Positions 50,152 to 59,056 of a stretch of DNA of 64,000 nucleotides are shown here, piece by piece. The DNA is taken from positions 1-64,000 of the forward strand of contig JBCDAH010000002.1 of NCBI GenBank assembly GCA_039186015.1, in the 5' to 3' direction. The position numbers and the translations under genes were made by a program. Each line of letters opens with the position of its first letter. Positions within the stretch are counted from its first letter, which is position 1. Below the pieces are notes generated by a model that saw nothing but the letters and a program-made list of their open reading frames with translations, was not told where the DNA came from and ran no database searches. The stretch is from JBCBWG01 sp039186015 (GTDB lineage: Bacteria; Pseudomonadota; Alphaproteobacteria; Rhizobiales; Hyphomicrobiaceae).

Positions 50152-51102
50152 CTACCTTGGCGCGCGCAGAATGCGCTCGGCCGCCGATGATACCGTGCCG
50201 CCAATCAAGCACGGCAGCCCGAGCTGGGCCTGTCCGGCGGCACCCGCGACAACGCAACCCAGCGCGATCGCCGTGCTGGCTGCACGGCTCCACCATGCCC
50301 ACTGGCGGCCGCTGGCGGGTCCTCGCTTTTTCAGCTCATCCATTTTTGCGACTTGTGCCTTGCGGATCTTTGCCGTTTCGAACGTTTCGGCCGCGAGTAC
50401 CAGTTCGCGGAGCGGCGCGGCCACTTTGGCCGGCTGTCGATAGGCTTCGGCCCGCAGAAAATCGAGAAGGGGTTTGTCGCGAGACGCATTCGCAGACAGC
50501 GTCCACATCGCCATGCTGGCGATGGTGAGACGATCGAGATTGTCGCCTTCGTCCGACCACTTCAGCGCCGGTAGCAACCGCCGGATGGGCTCGTAGCGCC
50601 CCGTTGCGAAGTAGACGCCCCACCATGCATCGAGAACTTCCGGCCCCTTATCCAACGGAAGCTCCTGTAATGGCTTGGACTTTCCGTAGAGATAGTTCCG
50701 GATGAGGATTTTTCGCGCGGGCATACGTTCAACAAAGCGCGCCATCAGATCACGCCAATTGGGAAGCCCGGAATCGGCGATTGCGCGAATGATCACGACC
50801 TGGTCCTCCGGCCGAAGCGGGAACATCTCGGCAATCAGGCGTTCGGCATCAAGCTGGTTTTCTCCAACGACACCGGCCACAAAGCCAATAAATACGGCTG
50901 CACGGTCCAAATCGCGGAATATGCCGAGCTTGGACATGGCCTGGACTGCGCCTGCGACATGATCGGGTCGCGGTTCTTCGCGATAGGCACTGATCCAGGC
51001 CAACAGATCCGTCCGGTTGCGGAACGTTGGTTCGGGCTGACTGCTCCGTGCCTCCACGGCCGTAACGGCGCACAGGCAAATCAGCAGGACGAGACGCATC
51101 AT
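50152..51102 (-). CDS. Exported protein of unknown function
   Basis: From ATG 51102 (MMRLVLLICLCAVTAVEA) the 316-aa product has a signal peptide. The mature part is mostly helical and repeat-like (GAVQAMSKLGIFRDLDRAAV, GVVGENQLDAERLIAEMF, IIRAIADSGLPNWRDLMARF), resembling an alpha-solenoid. The C-terminus has a second hydrophobic segment (STAIALGCVVAGAAGQAQLG) that may anchor it. I do not recognise a family. It is convergent with the glucosaminidase gene and divergent from uvrC. Confidence 0.6.
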   Translation of the reverse strand: MMRLVLLICLCAVTAVEARSSQPEPTFRNRTDLLAWISAYREEPRPDHVAGAVQAMSKLGIFRDLDRAAVFIGFVAGVVGENQLDAERLIAEMFPLRPEDQVVIIRAIADSGLPNWRDLMARFVERMPARKILIRNYLYGKSKPLQELPLDKGPEVLDAWWGVYFATGRYEPIRRLLPALKWSDEGDNLDRLTIASMAMWTLSANASRDKPLLDFLRAEAYRQPAKVAAPLRELVLAAETFETAKIRKAQVAKMDELKKRGPASGRQWAWWSRAASTAIALGCVVAGAAGQAQLGLPCLIGGTVSSAAERILRAPR

Positions 51103-51240
51103 AGCGCGGTACTTTCGATGATCGGCTTTGGCTCCGGCCACCCAACCCGACACATGTTATCGTACGGATGGCAATTTCGCGGCGCGGATAACTTTCGTGC
51201 CATCTCGACGAAGACGTGATCGACGCCCTACATACGTGAC

Positions 51241-53220
51241 ATGGACGCAAACTCCGACGATCCCACAGACGCCACAGCGCCAAGCTCAGGTGCCAATGCT
51301 GACGCGCCGACGGACCCAGCTGACGACGCGCCGCCGACCGGACCGTCTGTGATTGCCGGCTATCTGAGAACGCTTCCAGCTGCACCGGGCGTCTACCGCA
51401 TGCTGAACGTCGACGGCGACGTGATTTACGTCGGCAAAGCGCGATCCTTGCGGGCTCGGGTCTCAAACTATGCGCGTCTCGGCGGCCATACCAACCGAAT
51501 TGCCGGCATGATTGCAGCCACCGCATCGATGGAATTCGTCACGGTTCGCACGGAAGCTGAAGCGCTTCTGCTCGAAGCCAACCTGATCAAGCGGTTCCGT
51601 CCACGGTTCAACGTGCTGATGCGGGACGACAAATCCTTCCCGTTTATCCTAATCGCGCGCGACCACGCCGCGCCGCAGATCCTGAAGCACCGTGGAGCAC
51701 GCAACAAGAAGGGCGACTATTTCGGCCCGTTTGCGTCGGCCGGCGCGGTCAATCGCACGATTACGATGCTGCAACGCGCATTCTTGCTGCGCACGTGCTC
51801 AGATAGTGTTTACGAAAGCCGCACGCGGCCGTGCCTGCTCTACCAGATCAAGCGCTGTGCCGGCCCATGTACCGGAGAGATCAGCACCGAGGATTATGCG
51901 GGGTTGGTTGATCAGGCGGTTCGCTTTCTTCGTGGCGAAAGCCAATCGGTCCGCGCCTATTACCAGGCCCTAATGGCGGATGCGGCGGACAAACTCGAAT
52001 ACGAACGCGCCGCCGGTTACCGCAACCGTCTCTGGGCCCTGGCCCACGTCACGGCGGACCAGTCCATCAATACCGATGGCGTCGAGGAGGCGGATGTGTT
52101 TGCCGCATATCAGGACGGCGGGCAAACGTGCATTCAGGTGTTCTTCTTCCGCTCAGGCCAGAACTGGGGCAATCGCGCCTATTATCCGAAGGCTGACCGC
52201 AGCATAACAGTCGACGACGTCCTCGAGAGCTTTGTCGCGCAGTTCTACGACGACAAACCGGTGCCACGACTGATACTTCTTTCGAACGATACACCGGCGC
52301 GAGATCTGCTGCGCGAAGCCCTGTCGACGAAGGCGGATCGCAAGGTTGAGATCTCCGTTCCCAAGCGCGGGAGCAAGCTCGCGCTCGTCAATCACGCGCT
52401 GCAAAACGCGCGTGAAGCCCTCGCCCGCCGCCTATCGGAAAATGCATCGCAGCGCGCACTGTTGGAAGCGCTTGGCGAACGCCTTGCCCTTGCCGCGATG
52501 CCGCGCCGCGTGGAGGTCTATGACAACAGCCATATCCAAGGCACCAACGCTGTGGGTGCGATGATCGTTGCCGGCATCGACGGGTTCATGAAGAGCAGCT
52601 ATCGCAAGTTCAACATGAAGGAAGACGCGGCGCCGGGCGACGACTACGCCATGATGCGGGAAATGCTGACACGTCGTTTCAAACGTCTTGTTGCAGCGAC
52701 GGCACCGGAGGCCCCTGAGGCAGGGGCTCCCGAGGCACGCCCGCGCGATGCCGATGAGGAGTTTCCAGACACGCCTGATCTGGTGTTGATCGACGGTGGT
52801 CTCGGCCAACTCAACGTCGCCCGCGAGGTGTTGGCGGAACTCGGCCTTGAGGACATTCCGGTGATCGGCATCGCAAAGGGTCCGGAGCGGGATGCCGGCC
52901 GCGAACATTTCCATATCCCAGGCCGAGACCGGCCGCGTATGCTCGAGCCGCGCGACCCGGTCCTCTATTTTGTGCAACGTCTCAGAGACGAGGCGCACCG
53001 CTTCGCGATCGGATCACATCGGGCGAAGCGATCCAAGGCGATCAGCGCCAACCCACTCGACGACATTCCGGGAATCGGGCCGACACGCAAGCGCGCCCTA
53101 CTCAACCATTTCGGATCTGCGAAGTCCGTGTCGCGGGCAAGCGTTTCGGACCTGTTGGCCGTGAAGGGTATCTCGGCTGAGATTGCCCAACGGGTTTATG
53201 ACTTCTTTCACTCCAACTGA
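51241..53220 (+). CDS. uvrC: UvrABC system protein C
   Basis: The 659-aa protein makes both incisions in nucleotide excision repair. The N-terminal GIY-YIG-type nuclease is at GVYRMLNVDGDVIYVGKARS. Four cysteines in TCSDSVYESRTRPC and RCAGPC fit the iron-sulfur site reported for UvrC. The UVR interaction region follows, then the C-terminal endonuclease core VEVYDNSHIQGTNAVGAMIV and DLVLIDGGLGQLNVAREVLA. A helix-hairpin-helix pair ends the protein (IPGIGPTRKRALLNHFGSAK). An Ala/Pro/Glu-rich insert around residue 490 and a disordered N-terminus are lineage features. Confidence 0.97.
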   Translation: MDANSDDPTDATAPSSGANADAPTDPADDAPPTGPSVIAGYLRTLPAAPGVYRMLNVDGDVIYVGKARSLRARVSNYARLGGHTNRIAGMIAATASMEFVTVRTEAEALLLEANLIKRFRPRFNVLMRDDKSFPFILIARDHAAPQILKHRGARNKKGDYFGPFASAGAVNRTITMLQRAFLLRTCSDSVYESRTRPCLLYQIKRCAGPCTGEISTEDYAGLVDQAVRFLRGESQSVRAYYQALMADAADKLEYERAAGYRNRLWALAHVTADQSINTDGVEEADVFAAYQDGGQTCIQVFFFRSGQNWGNRAYYPKADRSITVDDVLESFVAQFYDDKPVPRLILLSNDTPARDLLREALSTKADRKVEISVPKRGSKLALVNHALQNAREALARRLSENASQRALLEALGERLALAAMPRRVEVYDNSHIQGTNAVGAMIVAGIDGFMKSSYRKFNMKEDAAPGDDYAMMREMLTRRFKRLVAATAPEAPEAGAPEARPRDADEEFPDTPDLVLIDGGLGQLNVAREVLAELGLEDIPVIGIAKGPERDAGREHFHIPGRDRPRMLEPRDPVLYFVQRLRDEAHRFAIGSHRAKRSKAISANPLDDIPGIGPTRKRALLNHFGSAKSVSRASVSDLLAVKGISAEIAQRVYDFFHSN

Positions 53221-53283
53221 CTTTATTGACTGGCCTTTGGCTCTGAAGACCTAAGACGCCGTTTCACGTGGGCTGTGACGACC

Positions 53284-53317
53284 CGTTTCAAATGTCAGGC
53301 CGTTTCAAGTGTCAGGC
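53284..53317. repeat. 17-bp tandem duplication (CGTTTCAARTGTCAGGC)
   Basis: Two adjacent copies occupy 53284-53300 and 53301-53317 and differ only at one position (A or G). A partial third copy, CGTTTCACGTG, lies at 53260. Confidence 0.85.
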
Positions 53318-53425
53318 CGGTTTGACCGTAAGATCGGTGTTCAGCGCAAGCCAGCCGGACTGCGAGCCCCATGTTCTGAGACTGACGCGGCTCATGAACG
53401 CTGACCCAGAGCTCGCCCAGCGACT

Positions 53426-53459
53426 GACTTGGTGAAGCGACGGACTTGGTGAAGCGAAT
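53426..53459. repeat. 17-bp tandem duplication (GACTTGGTGAAGCGA core)
   Basis: Two adjacent 17-bp copies (53426-53442 and 53443-53459) share the first 15 bases. Seventeen is not a multiple of three, and removing one copy joins two minus-strand reading frames. Confidence 0.85.
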
Positions 53460-54023
53460 GACTGGGCAATGACGACCGCGACGCTGGTGTCCGTCTCTTC
53501 GATGAGGCGATGCGTGCAGCTGCCGGAAATCCGCTGATCCCAACCTCTCTCGGCCACCCTGACCATATGTCTGCAGCCAGCAGTTGGCGGCCGGCACTCC
53601 CACGAGATGCGCGACGCGCTCGTCCCGTTCAACCCTGACGCGAAATGGAGAAACTCAGGCCGGCGGCCCGAGCTCCAGTTACTAGACAATATACTCTAAG
53701 AGCGCCTAAATCTGAAAAACTTTGGAAATCATTCTAGAAAAAATTAGGTGCTCTTCGAGCAAAATTCATTTCTTTGATTCGACACAAATCAGCCACACCG
53801 CCGCCCAACTCAGTGGACTGGAATAAATCCTCATAAAATATTGAAAAATAATAGTATTTTTGATTTGTCCCACTAATTCATTTTACTCATTTTAGTTGAA
53901 AATCTTCTGGATTATTCGCTTGGTGGAAATGATCGAAGCATTTGATACCCGAACCGATCGGCGGGGCACGTTGCCGATATCTACTACACATTAGTGAAAC
54001 CGTTTCGTGATCGGAGGGCAGAT

Positions 54024-54776
54024 ATGTTGAAACGAACACTAACGTCGCTCGGGGTCAGCGCAGGGCTTTTGCTCATGGCAGCTGGCGCCGCAGGCGCTGG
54101 TGACACCGTCCACGGCCGAGGAAGCATGAAGGACAGCACTTATGTGCCTTCGTTCAGCTGGTCCGGCCATTACGCCCACGTCGCAGTTGGCGCCGGTTGG
54201 GCCGATTCTGACTGGGAACAGGTTCGTGGTAAGAGCTTTGTTTCAGACAGATATAAAGGGGATGTCGTATCCTTCGAGCTCGACGGGATCGTGGTCAACG
54301 GTACGGTCGGCGTCATGAGCCAAATGGGCTCGATTGTTCACGGTGTGGAAGTTGCCTTCGGGTACGTCGACTTCGACGAGACTGAACTGAGCGGGTTCGG
54401 CGCCAAAGATGACGTCTTCAAGATCCAGGTTGATTTCTATACGACGCTTGCATATCGCCTTGGATATGCATGGGACCGGATGCAGGTTTACGCGAAAGCC
54501 GGCTATGCAGGCGCGAACGTTGAGACCTCAATCGACGACGATGCGGGATGGATCAGAGGGTCCGGTGACGACGAGGAGTGGCACCACGGTTATGTGCTCG
54601 GTGCCGGTGTCGATTATGCCCTCACAAGCAGGATCATCCTGGGCGTTGAATACAACTACATGGATTTCGGTTCGAAGACCCACGCCAAGGGACTCGGCAG
54701 GCGTCGCGGCACCATCAATGACGATGTCGAGCTTGAGATGCACACTGTGGCCGGACGTGTAGGCGTAAAGTTCTAA
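54024..54776 (+). CDS. Outer-membrane beta-barrel protein (Omp25/31-like)
   Basis: ATG 54024 follows GGAGGG by five bases and gives MLKRTLTSLGVSAGLLLMAA, a signal peptide ending near GAGDT. The 250-aa protein begins the mature part with SFSWSGHYAHVAVGAGWADS, as in alphaproteobacterial surface barrels. It shows alternating strands such as GVEVAFGYVDFDETELSGFG, LAYRLGYAWDRMQVYAKAGY and RIILGVEYNYMDFGSKTHAK, and ends VAGRVGVKF with the terminal Phe required by the Bam machinery. The barrel probably has eight strands. A strong terminator follows at 54831. Confidence 0.85.
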   Translation: MLKRTLTSLGVSAGLLLMAAGAAGAGDTVHGRGSMKDSTYVPSFSWSGHYAHVAVGAGWADSDWEQVRGKSFVSDRYKGDVVSFELDGIVVNGTVGVMSQMGSIVHGVEVAFGYVDFDETELSGFGAKDDVFKIQVDFYTTLAYRLGYAWDRMQVYAKAGYAGANVETSIDDDAGWIRGSGDDEEWHHGYVLGAGVDYALTSRIILGVEYNYMDFGSKTHAKGLGRRRGTINDDVELEMHTVAGRVGVKF

Positions 54777-54830
54777 AGCCTCCGCGCTCTATACGTCGAA
54801 CTCTCATTGCTGGTCCGAAGCTACGCCGCT

Positions 54831-54870
54831 GCCGAACTCGGATGTTTCCGAGTTCGGCCTTATATTTTTT
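54831..54870 (+). terminator. Rho-independent terminator of the outer-membrane protein gene
   Basis: The stem GCCGAACTCGGA / TCCGAGTTCGGC is 12 bp and perfect with a TGTT loop. CTTATATTTTTT follows directly. Confidence 0.93.
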
Positions 54871-55131
54871 GCGACTTCAGATACGTCCGATTATCTACTT
54901 CAGCTCAATCTGGATGATCCAAACGCAACGTGCCTGTTGCGACAGAAATTATGAATTCCTTCACGTTTTGCGCCGGTTGACGTCGAGTCCCTGCAACGTG
55001 TGGCTCAACATTAAACGAATTTTCCGAATATCTGTGTCACAAGCCATTTCTGGCGTGCAGCGCGCACTTTAACCAATGGTTATATGCTCAAGACTAGCAT
55101 GCCCTGGCGTTCCTCGTGAGTAGTAGTCCTT
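54871..55131. other. Intergenic region upstream of the histidine kinase
   Basis: About 260 bp after the terminator carry no gene that I can support. Composition is more AT-rich than usual here. The promoter of the histidine kinase-HerA operon should lie here. Confidence 0.4.
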
Positions 55132-56010
55132 ATGCTGAACACCCTGAGCAAGCCAACGTCCGGTTCACTGCTGACGGACTATGCGTCACTTCTTGGAGAC
55201 GCAGTTCTCAGGAACAACGCGCGACAGGCCGAACACGCAGCGCGCATCGAAACCGACATCGCGAACCGTATAAAGTCCGAGTTTATCGCAAATATGAGCC
55301 ATGAGCTGCGGACGCCGCTCAACACAATGCTCGGGTTTTCGAAGCTCTTACGCGAACACGACGACAAGCAACTCAGCGCCGATGAAATCGTCCAGTATGC
55401 GGGCCTCATTCATGATGCGGCCGGCCATCTGCTCTCCGTCATCAATGACATCCTAGACATCACCAAACTGCAGAGTGGCCGCTATACGATCGAGGCGCAA
55501 GAATTGCAGCCGATTGAACTGATTGATGGCGTCATTGACGAACAAAAACCTAATGCCGAACATGCCGGCGTTGGCGTGAATTACGAAGCCGATCGCGGAA
55601 TTGATCATATTCGTGGCGATTGGAACAAACTGCGCCAAGCTTTTAATAATCTGTTGAACAACGCAATCAAATTTACACCGGCTGGTGGTTCGGTCAGCGT
55701 CGAGGCGCGGAGGCGCCGCGATGGTGGCGTGGTCGTCATCATTCGCGACACAGGCGTCGGCATGTCTGACGATGAGATTCGAATTGCGCTGGCGGACTTC
55801 GGACAAGTTGACGGTAGCCGCACGCGCTGGCGCGACGGGACGGGTCTCGGCCTGCCCATCGCAAAAGCCTTGATCGAACTCCACGGCGGTGAGCTGTCAA
55901 TCCGCAGTGAGAAGGACGTGGGGACTGAGGTTGCGGTATTGCTGCCGCCGAAATCGCGCGTGTCGCTTGCCGCAGCGCGCGACCACATCCTTGGAAAGGG
56001 TGCTCCGTGA
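55132..56010 (+). CDS. Soluble sensor histidine kinase lacking a recognisable sensor domain
   Basis: The 292-aa protein has only about 45 residues before the HisKA domain and no membrane segment. The H-box is SEFIANMSHELRTPLN (His57). The N-box is FNNLLNNAIKFTPAGG, G1 is IIRDTGVGMS and G2 is RDGTGLGLPIAKALIELHGG. All catalytic ATPase motifs are intact. The short helical N-terminus (RNNARQAEHAARIETDIANR) could be a dimer or partner interface. It overlaps the downstream HerA-like gene as GTGA and has no response regulator nearby. The signal is presumably cytoplasmic or delivered by a partner. Confidence 0.9.
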   Translation: MLNTLSKPTSGSLLTDYASLLGDAVLRNNARQAEHAARIETDIANRIKSEFIANMSHELRTPLNTMLGFSKLLREHDDKQLSADEIVQYAGLIHDAAGHLLSVINDILDITKLQSGRYTIEAQELQPIELIDGVIDEQKPNAEHAGVGVNYEADRGIDHIRGDWNKLRQAFNNLLNNAIKFTPAGGSVSVEARRRRDGGVVVIIRDTGVGMSDDEIRIALADFGQVDGSRTRWRDGTGLGLPIAKALIELHGGELSIRSEKDVGTEVAVLLPPKSRVSLAAARDHILGKGAP

Positions 56011-58109
56011 CAATGCTCAACGATGCCAAAGCCAAATTCGCCGGACCAATTGCAACTGACAATTGGCCTGCCGATAACTCCGTTGGGCGGATCGTGTCTG
56101 TTACGGGTGCGAAAGCAATTGCGTTGCTCGACGAGAGGCTCCGGCTCGATAATACGGACGATGCGCTGCGCCCGGAAATGGGCACCTTGCTTGCGATCAG
56201 CCAACAACACACCACGGTTCTCGCGATCGTTACGGCGCTGAGCGTTCCAGTCCCCGCGCAACGCGAAGGTGATGCCGAAGTCTGGATCGCGGAACTCACG
56301 CTGGTTGGCGAACTCTGGCTTTCGCAGACCGGTGAGATCACGACCTTCAATCGCGGGGTGACACAATATCCGACACTCGGAGATCGCGTGCGCGTCGCGA
56401 GCAAGGACGAATTGCACGAAGCGTTCTGCGGTAATCCTGAAGGCGCTGTCCGCGTTGGCAACATCCGCCAGGATTCTTCGATTCCGGCGATGGTTCGCGT
56501 CGATGATCTCCTCGGTAAGCACTTCGCGATTCTGGGCACGACTGGGACCGGTAAATCCTGCACGACCGCCCTCATCCTGCGCGCGATCTTGGAAGAGAAT
56601 CCGAACGCCCACATTGTTCTGCTCGACCCGCACAATGAGTATGCAACGGCATTTAGCGATTGGGGCGAAGTCATCTCGCCGCGCAACGTGAACCTGCCGT
56701 ATTGGCTCTTGAACTTTGAAGAAATCGTCGAAGTTCTGGTCGGCTCGCCGGAAAACCGAAAAGCGGAAATCGAAATCCTTCAAGAGCTGATTCCGATTGC
56801 CAAGAGCCAGTATACGACACCGCGCGGAACGAAAGACGCTGTTGCAAGGCGCCGTGGCAACGGGGCGGCAAACAACTTCACGGTTGATACGCCGGTGCCT
56901 TACCGCATGTCGGACATCGTTGCGCTGATCGACGAGCGCATGGGCAAACTGGAAAACAAGCGGGACCTGCACCCGTACCGTCAGCTCAAAAACCGTATTG
57001 AAGCCGTCGGGCAAGATGCCCGCTACGCGTTTATGTTCGGCAGCGTAACGGTCTACGACAGCATGGCCGATATTCTGGGCCGTTTCTTCCGCGTTCCCGT
57101 CAACAACCGCCCGATCAGTATTCTTGAACTCACGGGACTGCCCACGGAGATTGTCAACGTCGTCGTATCGGTTCTGTGCCGCATGACGTTCGACTTTGCG
57201 CTGTGGGGCGAAGGCCGGATCCCAGTCACACTGGTTTGCGAAGAGGCGCACCGGTACGTTCCGGCCAATACGCAATCCGGCTTTGAGCCCTGCAAACGCG
57301 CGATCGCGAAGATTGCCAAAGAGGGCCGCAAGTACGGCGCCTCACTGTGCATCGTGACGCAGCGGCCGGCGGAAATCGACCCGACGATCTTGTCCCAATG
57401 CAACACCGTGTTTGCGTTGCGCATGTCGAACGATCGCGACCAGCAGATTGTGCAGTCCGCCGTGTCCGATACCGGGCAAGGGTTACTCGAATTCCTGCCT
57501 GCACTTGGTCAACGCGAGGCGATTGCGTTCGGTGACGGCGTCGCGCTACCGGTCCGTCTCAAGTTCAAAGATCTTGAGAAACAGAACCTGCCGCGCTCCT
57601 CAACCGCGCGCTTCAGTGAGATGTGGCAGACGTCCGTTGGTGACGAGGACTTTCTCGAGCGGATTGTGGAGCGGTGGCGGACAGCCGGCGCCATTGTCGA
57701 TCATGACAGCCTGGAGTTACCGTCAGGCGATGCGCAACACGGCCTGCCGGAAGCCGTCGGCCATGGCACGCACGCACCAGCGGACAGCACGGCGGATCGT
57801 TCCGCGCCGATGCACGACACAACGGCACATCGACCAGATGCTACAGCTTCTAGCAATGGCGGTGCGCGGACGGCGGCCGTGCGGCGGACTGTGGCGAACA
57901 GCGGGTCGGATTTGGCGCAAAGCCCACGCACTGCCAGACAAGCTGCCGGCACAGACATCCCACGTATCACACGATCGCCGGAACAAGGCCCCGTGGGCCA
58001 GACACGCCGTCTGCTTCAAAAGCAACCCGTCGAAGCAGAGCCAAAACCAGTCCGTGCCGATTCAACCGATGCTCTGAAGTCGCTCCGCGAGCGGCTGATG
58101 AAACGGTAG
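56007..58109 (+). CDS. HerA-type hexameric ATPase/translocase (DUF87 family)
   Basis: The 700-aa protein has an N-terminal HAS-barrel-like beta domain. A FtsK/HerA ATPase core follows: Walker A at GTTGTGKSCTT (177-187), VLLDPHNEYATAFSDWG, Walker B in VTLVCEEAHRYVPAN and the sensor/arginine region in EGRKYGASLCIVTQRPAEID and LRMSNDRDQQIVQSAV. A Pro/Ala/Arg-rich tail of about 140 residues is probably disordered. It starts at GTG 56007 inside the end of the kinase gene. No NurA nuclease, Sir2 or other usual partner is adjacent, so the role in DNA repair, conjugation or defence cannot be fixed. Confidence 0.88.
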   Translation: MTMLNDAKAKFAGPIATDNWPADNSVGRIVSVTGAKAIALLDERLRLDNTDDALRPEMGTLLAISQQHTTVLAIVTALSVPVPAQREGDAEVWIAELTLVGELWLSQTGEITTFNRGVTQYPTLGDRVRVASKDELHEAFCGNPEGAVRVGNIRQDSSIPAMVRVDDLLGKHFAILGTTGTGKSCTTALILRAILEENPNAHIVLLDPHNEYATAFSDWGEVISPRNVNLPYWLLNFEEIVEVLVGSPENRKAEIEILQELIPIAKSQYTTPRGTKDAVARRRGNGAANNFTVDTPVPYRMSDIVALIDERMGKLENKRDLHPYRQLKNRIEAVGQDARYAFMFGSVTVYDSMADILGRFFRVPVNNRPISILELTGLPTEIVNVVVSVLCRMTFDFALWGEGRIPVTLVCEEAHRYVPANTQSGFEPCKRAIAKIAKEGRKYGASLCIVTQRPAEIDPTILSQCNTVFALRMSNDRDQQIVQSAVSDTGQGLLEFLPALGQREAIAFGDGVALPVRLKFKDLEKQNLPRSSTARFSEMWQTSVGDEDFLERIVERWRTAGAIVDHDSLELPSGDAQHGLPEAVGHGTHAPADSTADRSAPMHDTTAHRPDATASSNGGARTAAVRRTVANSGSDLAQSPRTARQAAGTDIPRITRSPEQGPVGQTRRLLQKQPVEAEPKPVRADSTDALKSLRERLMKR

Positions 58110-58130
58110 ATGTGAGGCCTCAGGGGAGGA

Positions 58131-58157
58131 GGCGCAAATTGGGCTGACCGTTGCGCC
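58131..58157. terminator. Hairpin between convergent genes
   Basis: GGCGCAA (58131-58137) pairs with TTGCGCC (58151-58157) around a 13-nt loop, in the short gap between the HerA gene and psd. There is no clear T-tract. A 10-bp palindrome, TGAGGCCTCA, lies just before it (58113-58122). Confidence 0.4.
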
Positions 58158-58160
58158 ATC

Positions 58161-58934
58161 TCAACTCCGTGATGTTTCCCGGACGACCTCAGTCGACTTC
58201 AAGTCGCAGAGAACGGTTTCTCCGGCAATTGCCGTCTGCCCGACAGCAACGAGTGCGCTATGGCCCGGCGGCAAATAAACGTCGATACGGCTGCCAAAAC
58301 GGATCAACCCGATCCGCTGGCCGATCGCAACGGAATCGCCCTCGCTGACAACACTCACAATCCGACGCGAGACAAGACCGGCGATCTGGACCACGGCCAG
58401 TTCAACCCCGTCCGGCGTCGTCAAGATCAGGCCCCGCCGCTCGTTCTCTTCACCTGCCTCCGCACGCCGACTGCTGGAAAACGCACCCGGGATGTACACC
58501 GCGCGCGCGACACGCCCTGTGATTGGCGATCGGTTCACGTGCACGTCAAATGGCGAAATGCACACTGTGATGCGTGTTCGCTCGTCGTCGCCCAACCCCA
58601 GTGCCTGGGGCGGTGTCATGTTTTCGATGGCGGTGATCTTGCCGTCGGCAGCTGAGACGACGAGACCGTCTCGAAGTGGCGATACGCGCTCTGGATCGCG
58701 AAAGAAATACGCGGCGGCTGCCGTGAGGATTGTGAACACCCAACCAATGGGAGACCAGATAAGAAAACCAAGGAACGCAATCGCCAGCGCCACGGCGATG
58801 AACTTGTGCCCATCTCGATGGATCGGCACGAGAGAATTATAGAATTCCTCAAACACGTGCTTGAGATAAGTCACCGCCACCCCCTGGTCTTCGGTTGCCA
58901 CACGTTGGTCTGCGACCATTGGTGCGGAACCCAC
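58161..58934 (-). CDS. psd: Phosphatidylserine decarboxylase proenzyme
   Basis: The enzyme makes phosphatidylethanolamine at the inner membrane. Two hydrophobic helices (IAVALAIAFLGFLIWS and WVFTILTAAAAYFF) are followed by DPERVSPLRDGLVVSAADGK, then ISPFDVHVNRSPITGRV and the self-cleavage site in GLIRFGSRIDVYLP (Gly214-Ser215). Ser215 becomes the pyruvoyl group. The length fits the short PSD type II group. Start choices include Met6 (58919) and GTG 58874. No pssA gene is adjacent in the window. Confidence 0.92.
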   Translation of the reverse strand: MGSAPMVADQRVATEDQGVAVTYLKHVFEEFYNSLVPIHRDGHKFIAVALAIAFLGFLIWSPIGWVFTILTAAAAYFFRDPERVSPLRDGLVVSAADGKITAIENMTPPQALGLGDDERTRITVCISPFDVHVNRSPITGRVARAVYIPGAFSSSRRAEAGEENERRGLILTTPDGVELAVVQIAGLVSRRIVSVVSEGDSVAIGQRIGLIRFGSRIDVYLPPGHSALVAVGQTAIAGETVLCDLKSTEVVRETSRS

Positions 58935-59056
58935 GCCAGACGCGTTTAGGTGCCTACGCTCTTCAGATCAAGCACGGGTTGGAACTTGCGTTACGGCCAC
59001 GGGCGCCGGATCGCTTCCCGTGTTGTAGATCGTCTGCCCCGACAGATGGGACGCTG

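Larger units (their letters stand above)
53221..54023. other. Long intergenic region with 17-bp duplications and an AT-rich half
   Basis: These 803 bp have no confident gene. The first half (53221-53690) has coding-like minus-strand frames broken by a 17-bp duplication and may be a decayed gene. The second half (about 53690-53960) is strongly AT-rich compared with the rest of the window and leads to the outer-membrane protein gene, so it probably holds its promoter and a long leader. I could not assign boxes with certainty. Confidence 0.5.

Noticed and set aside
53312..53689. A 125-codon minus-strand gene after uvrC
   Set aside because: There is no ribosome binding site or family match, and the frame is interrupted by a 17-bp duplication. 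It is reported only as a possible decayed gene.
55605..57275. A 556-codon minus-strand frame opposite the kinase and HerA genes
   Set aside because: Both opposite genes have complete catalytic motifs. The minus frame shows shadow-type composition (Arg/Asn-rich) and spans two real genes.
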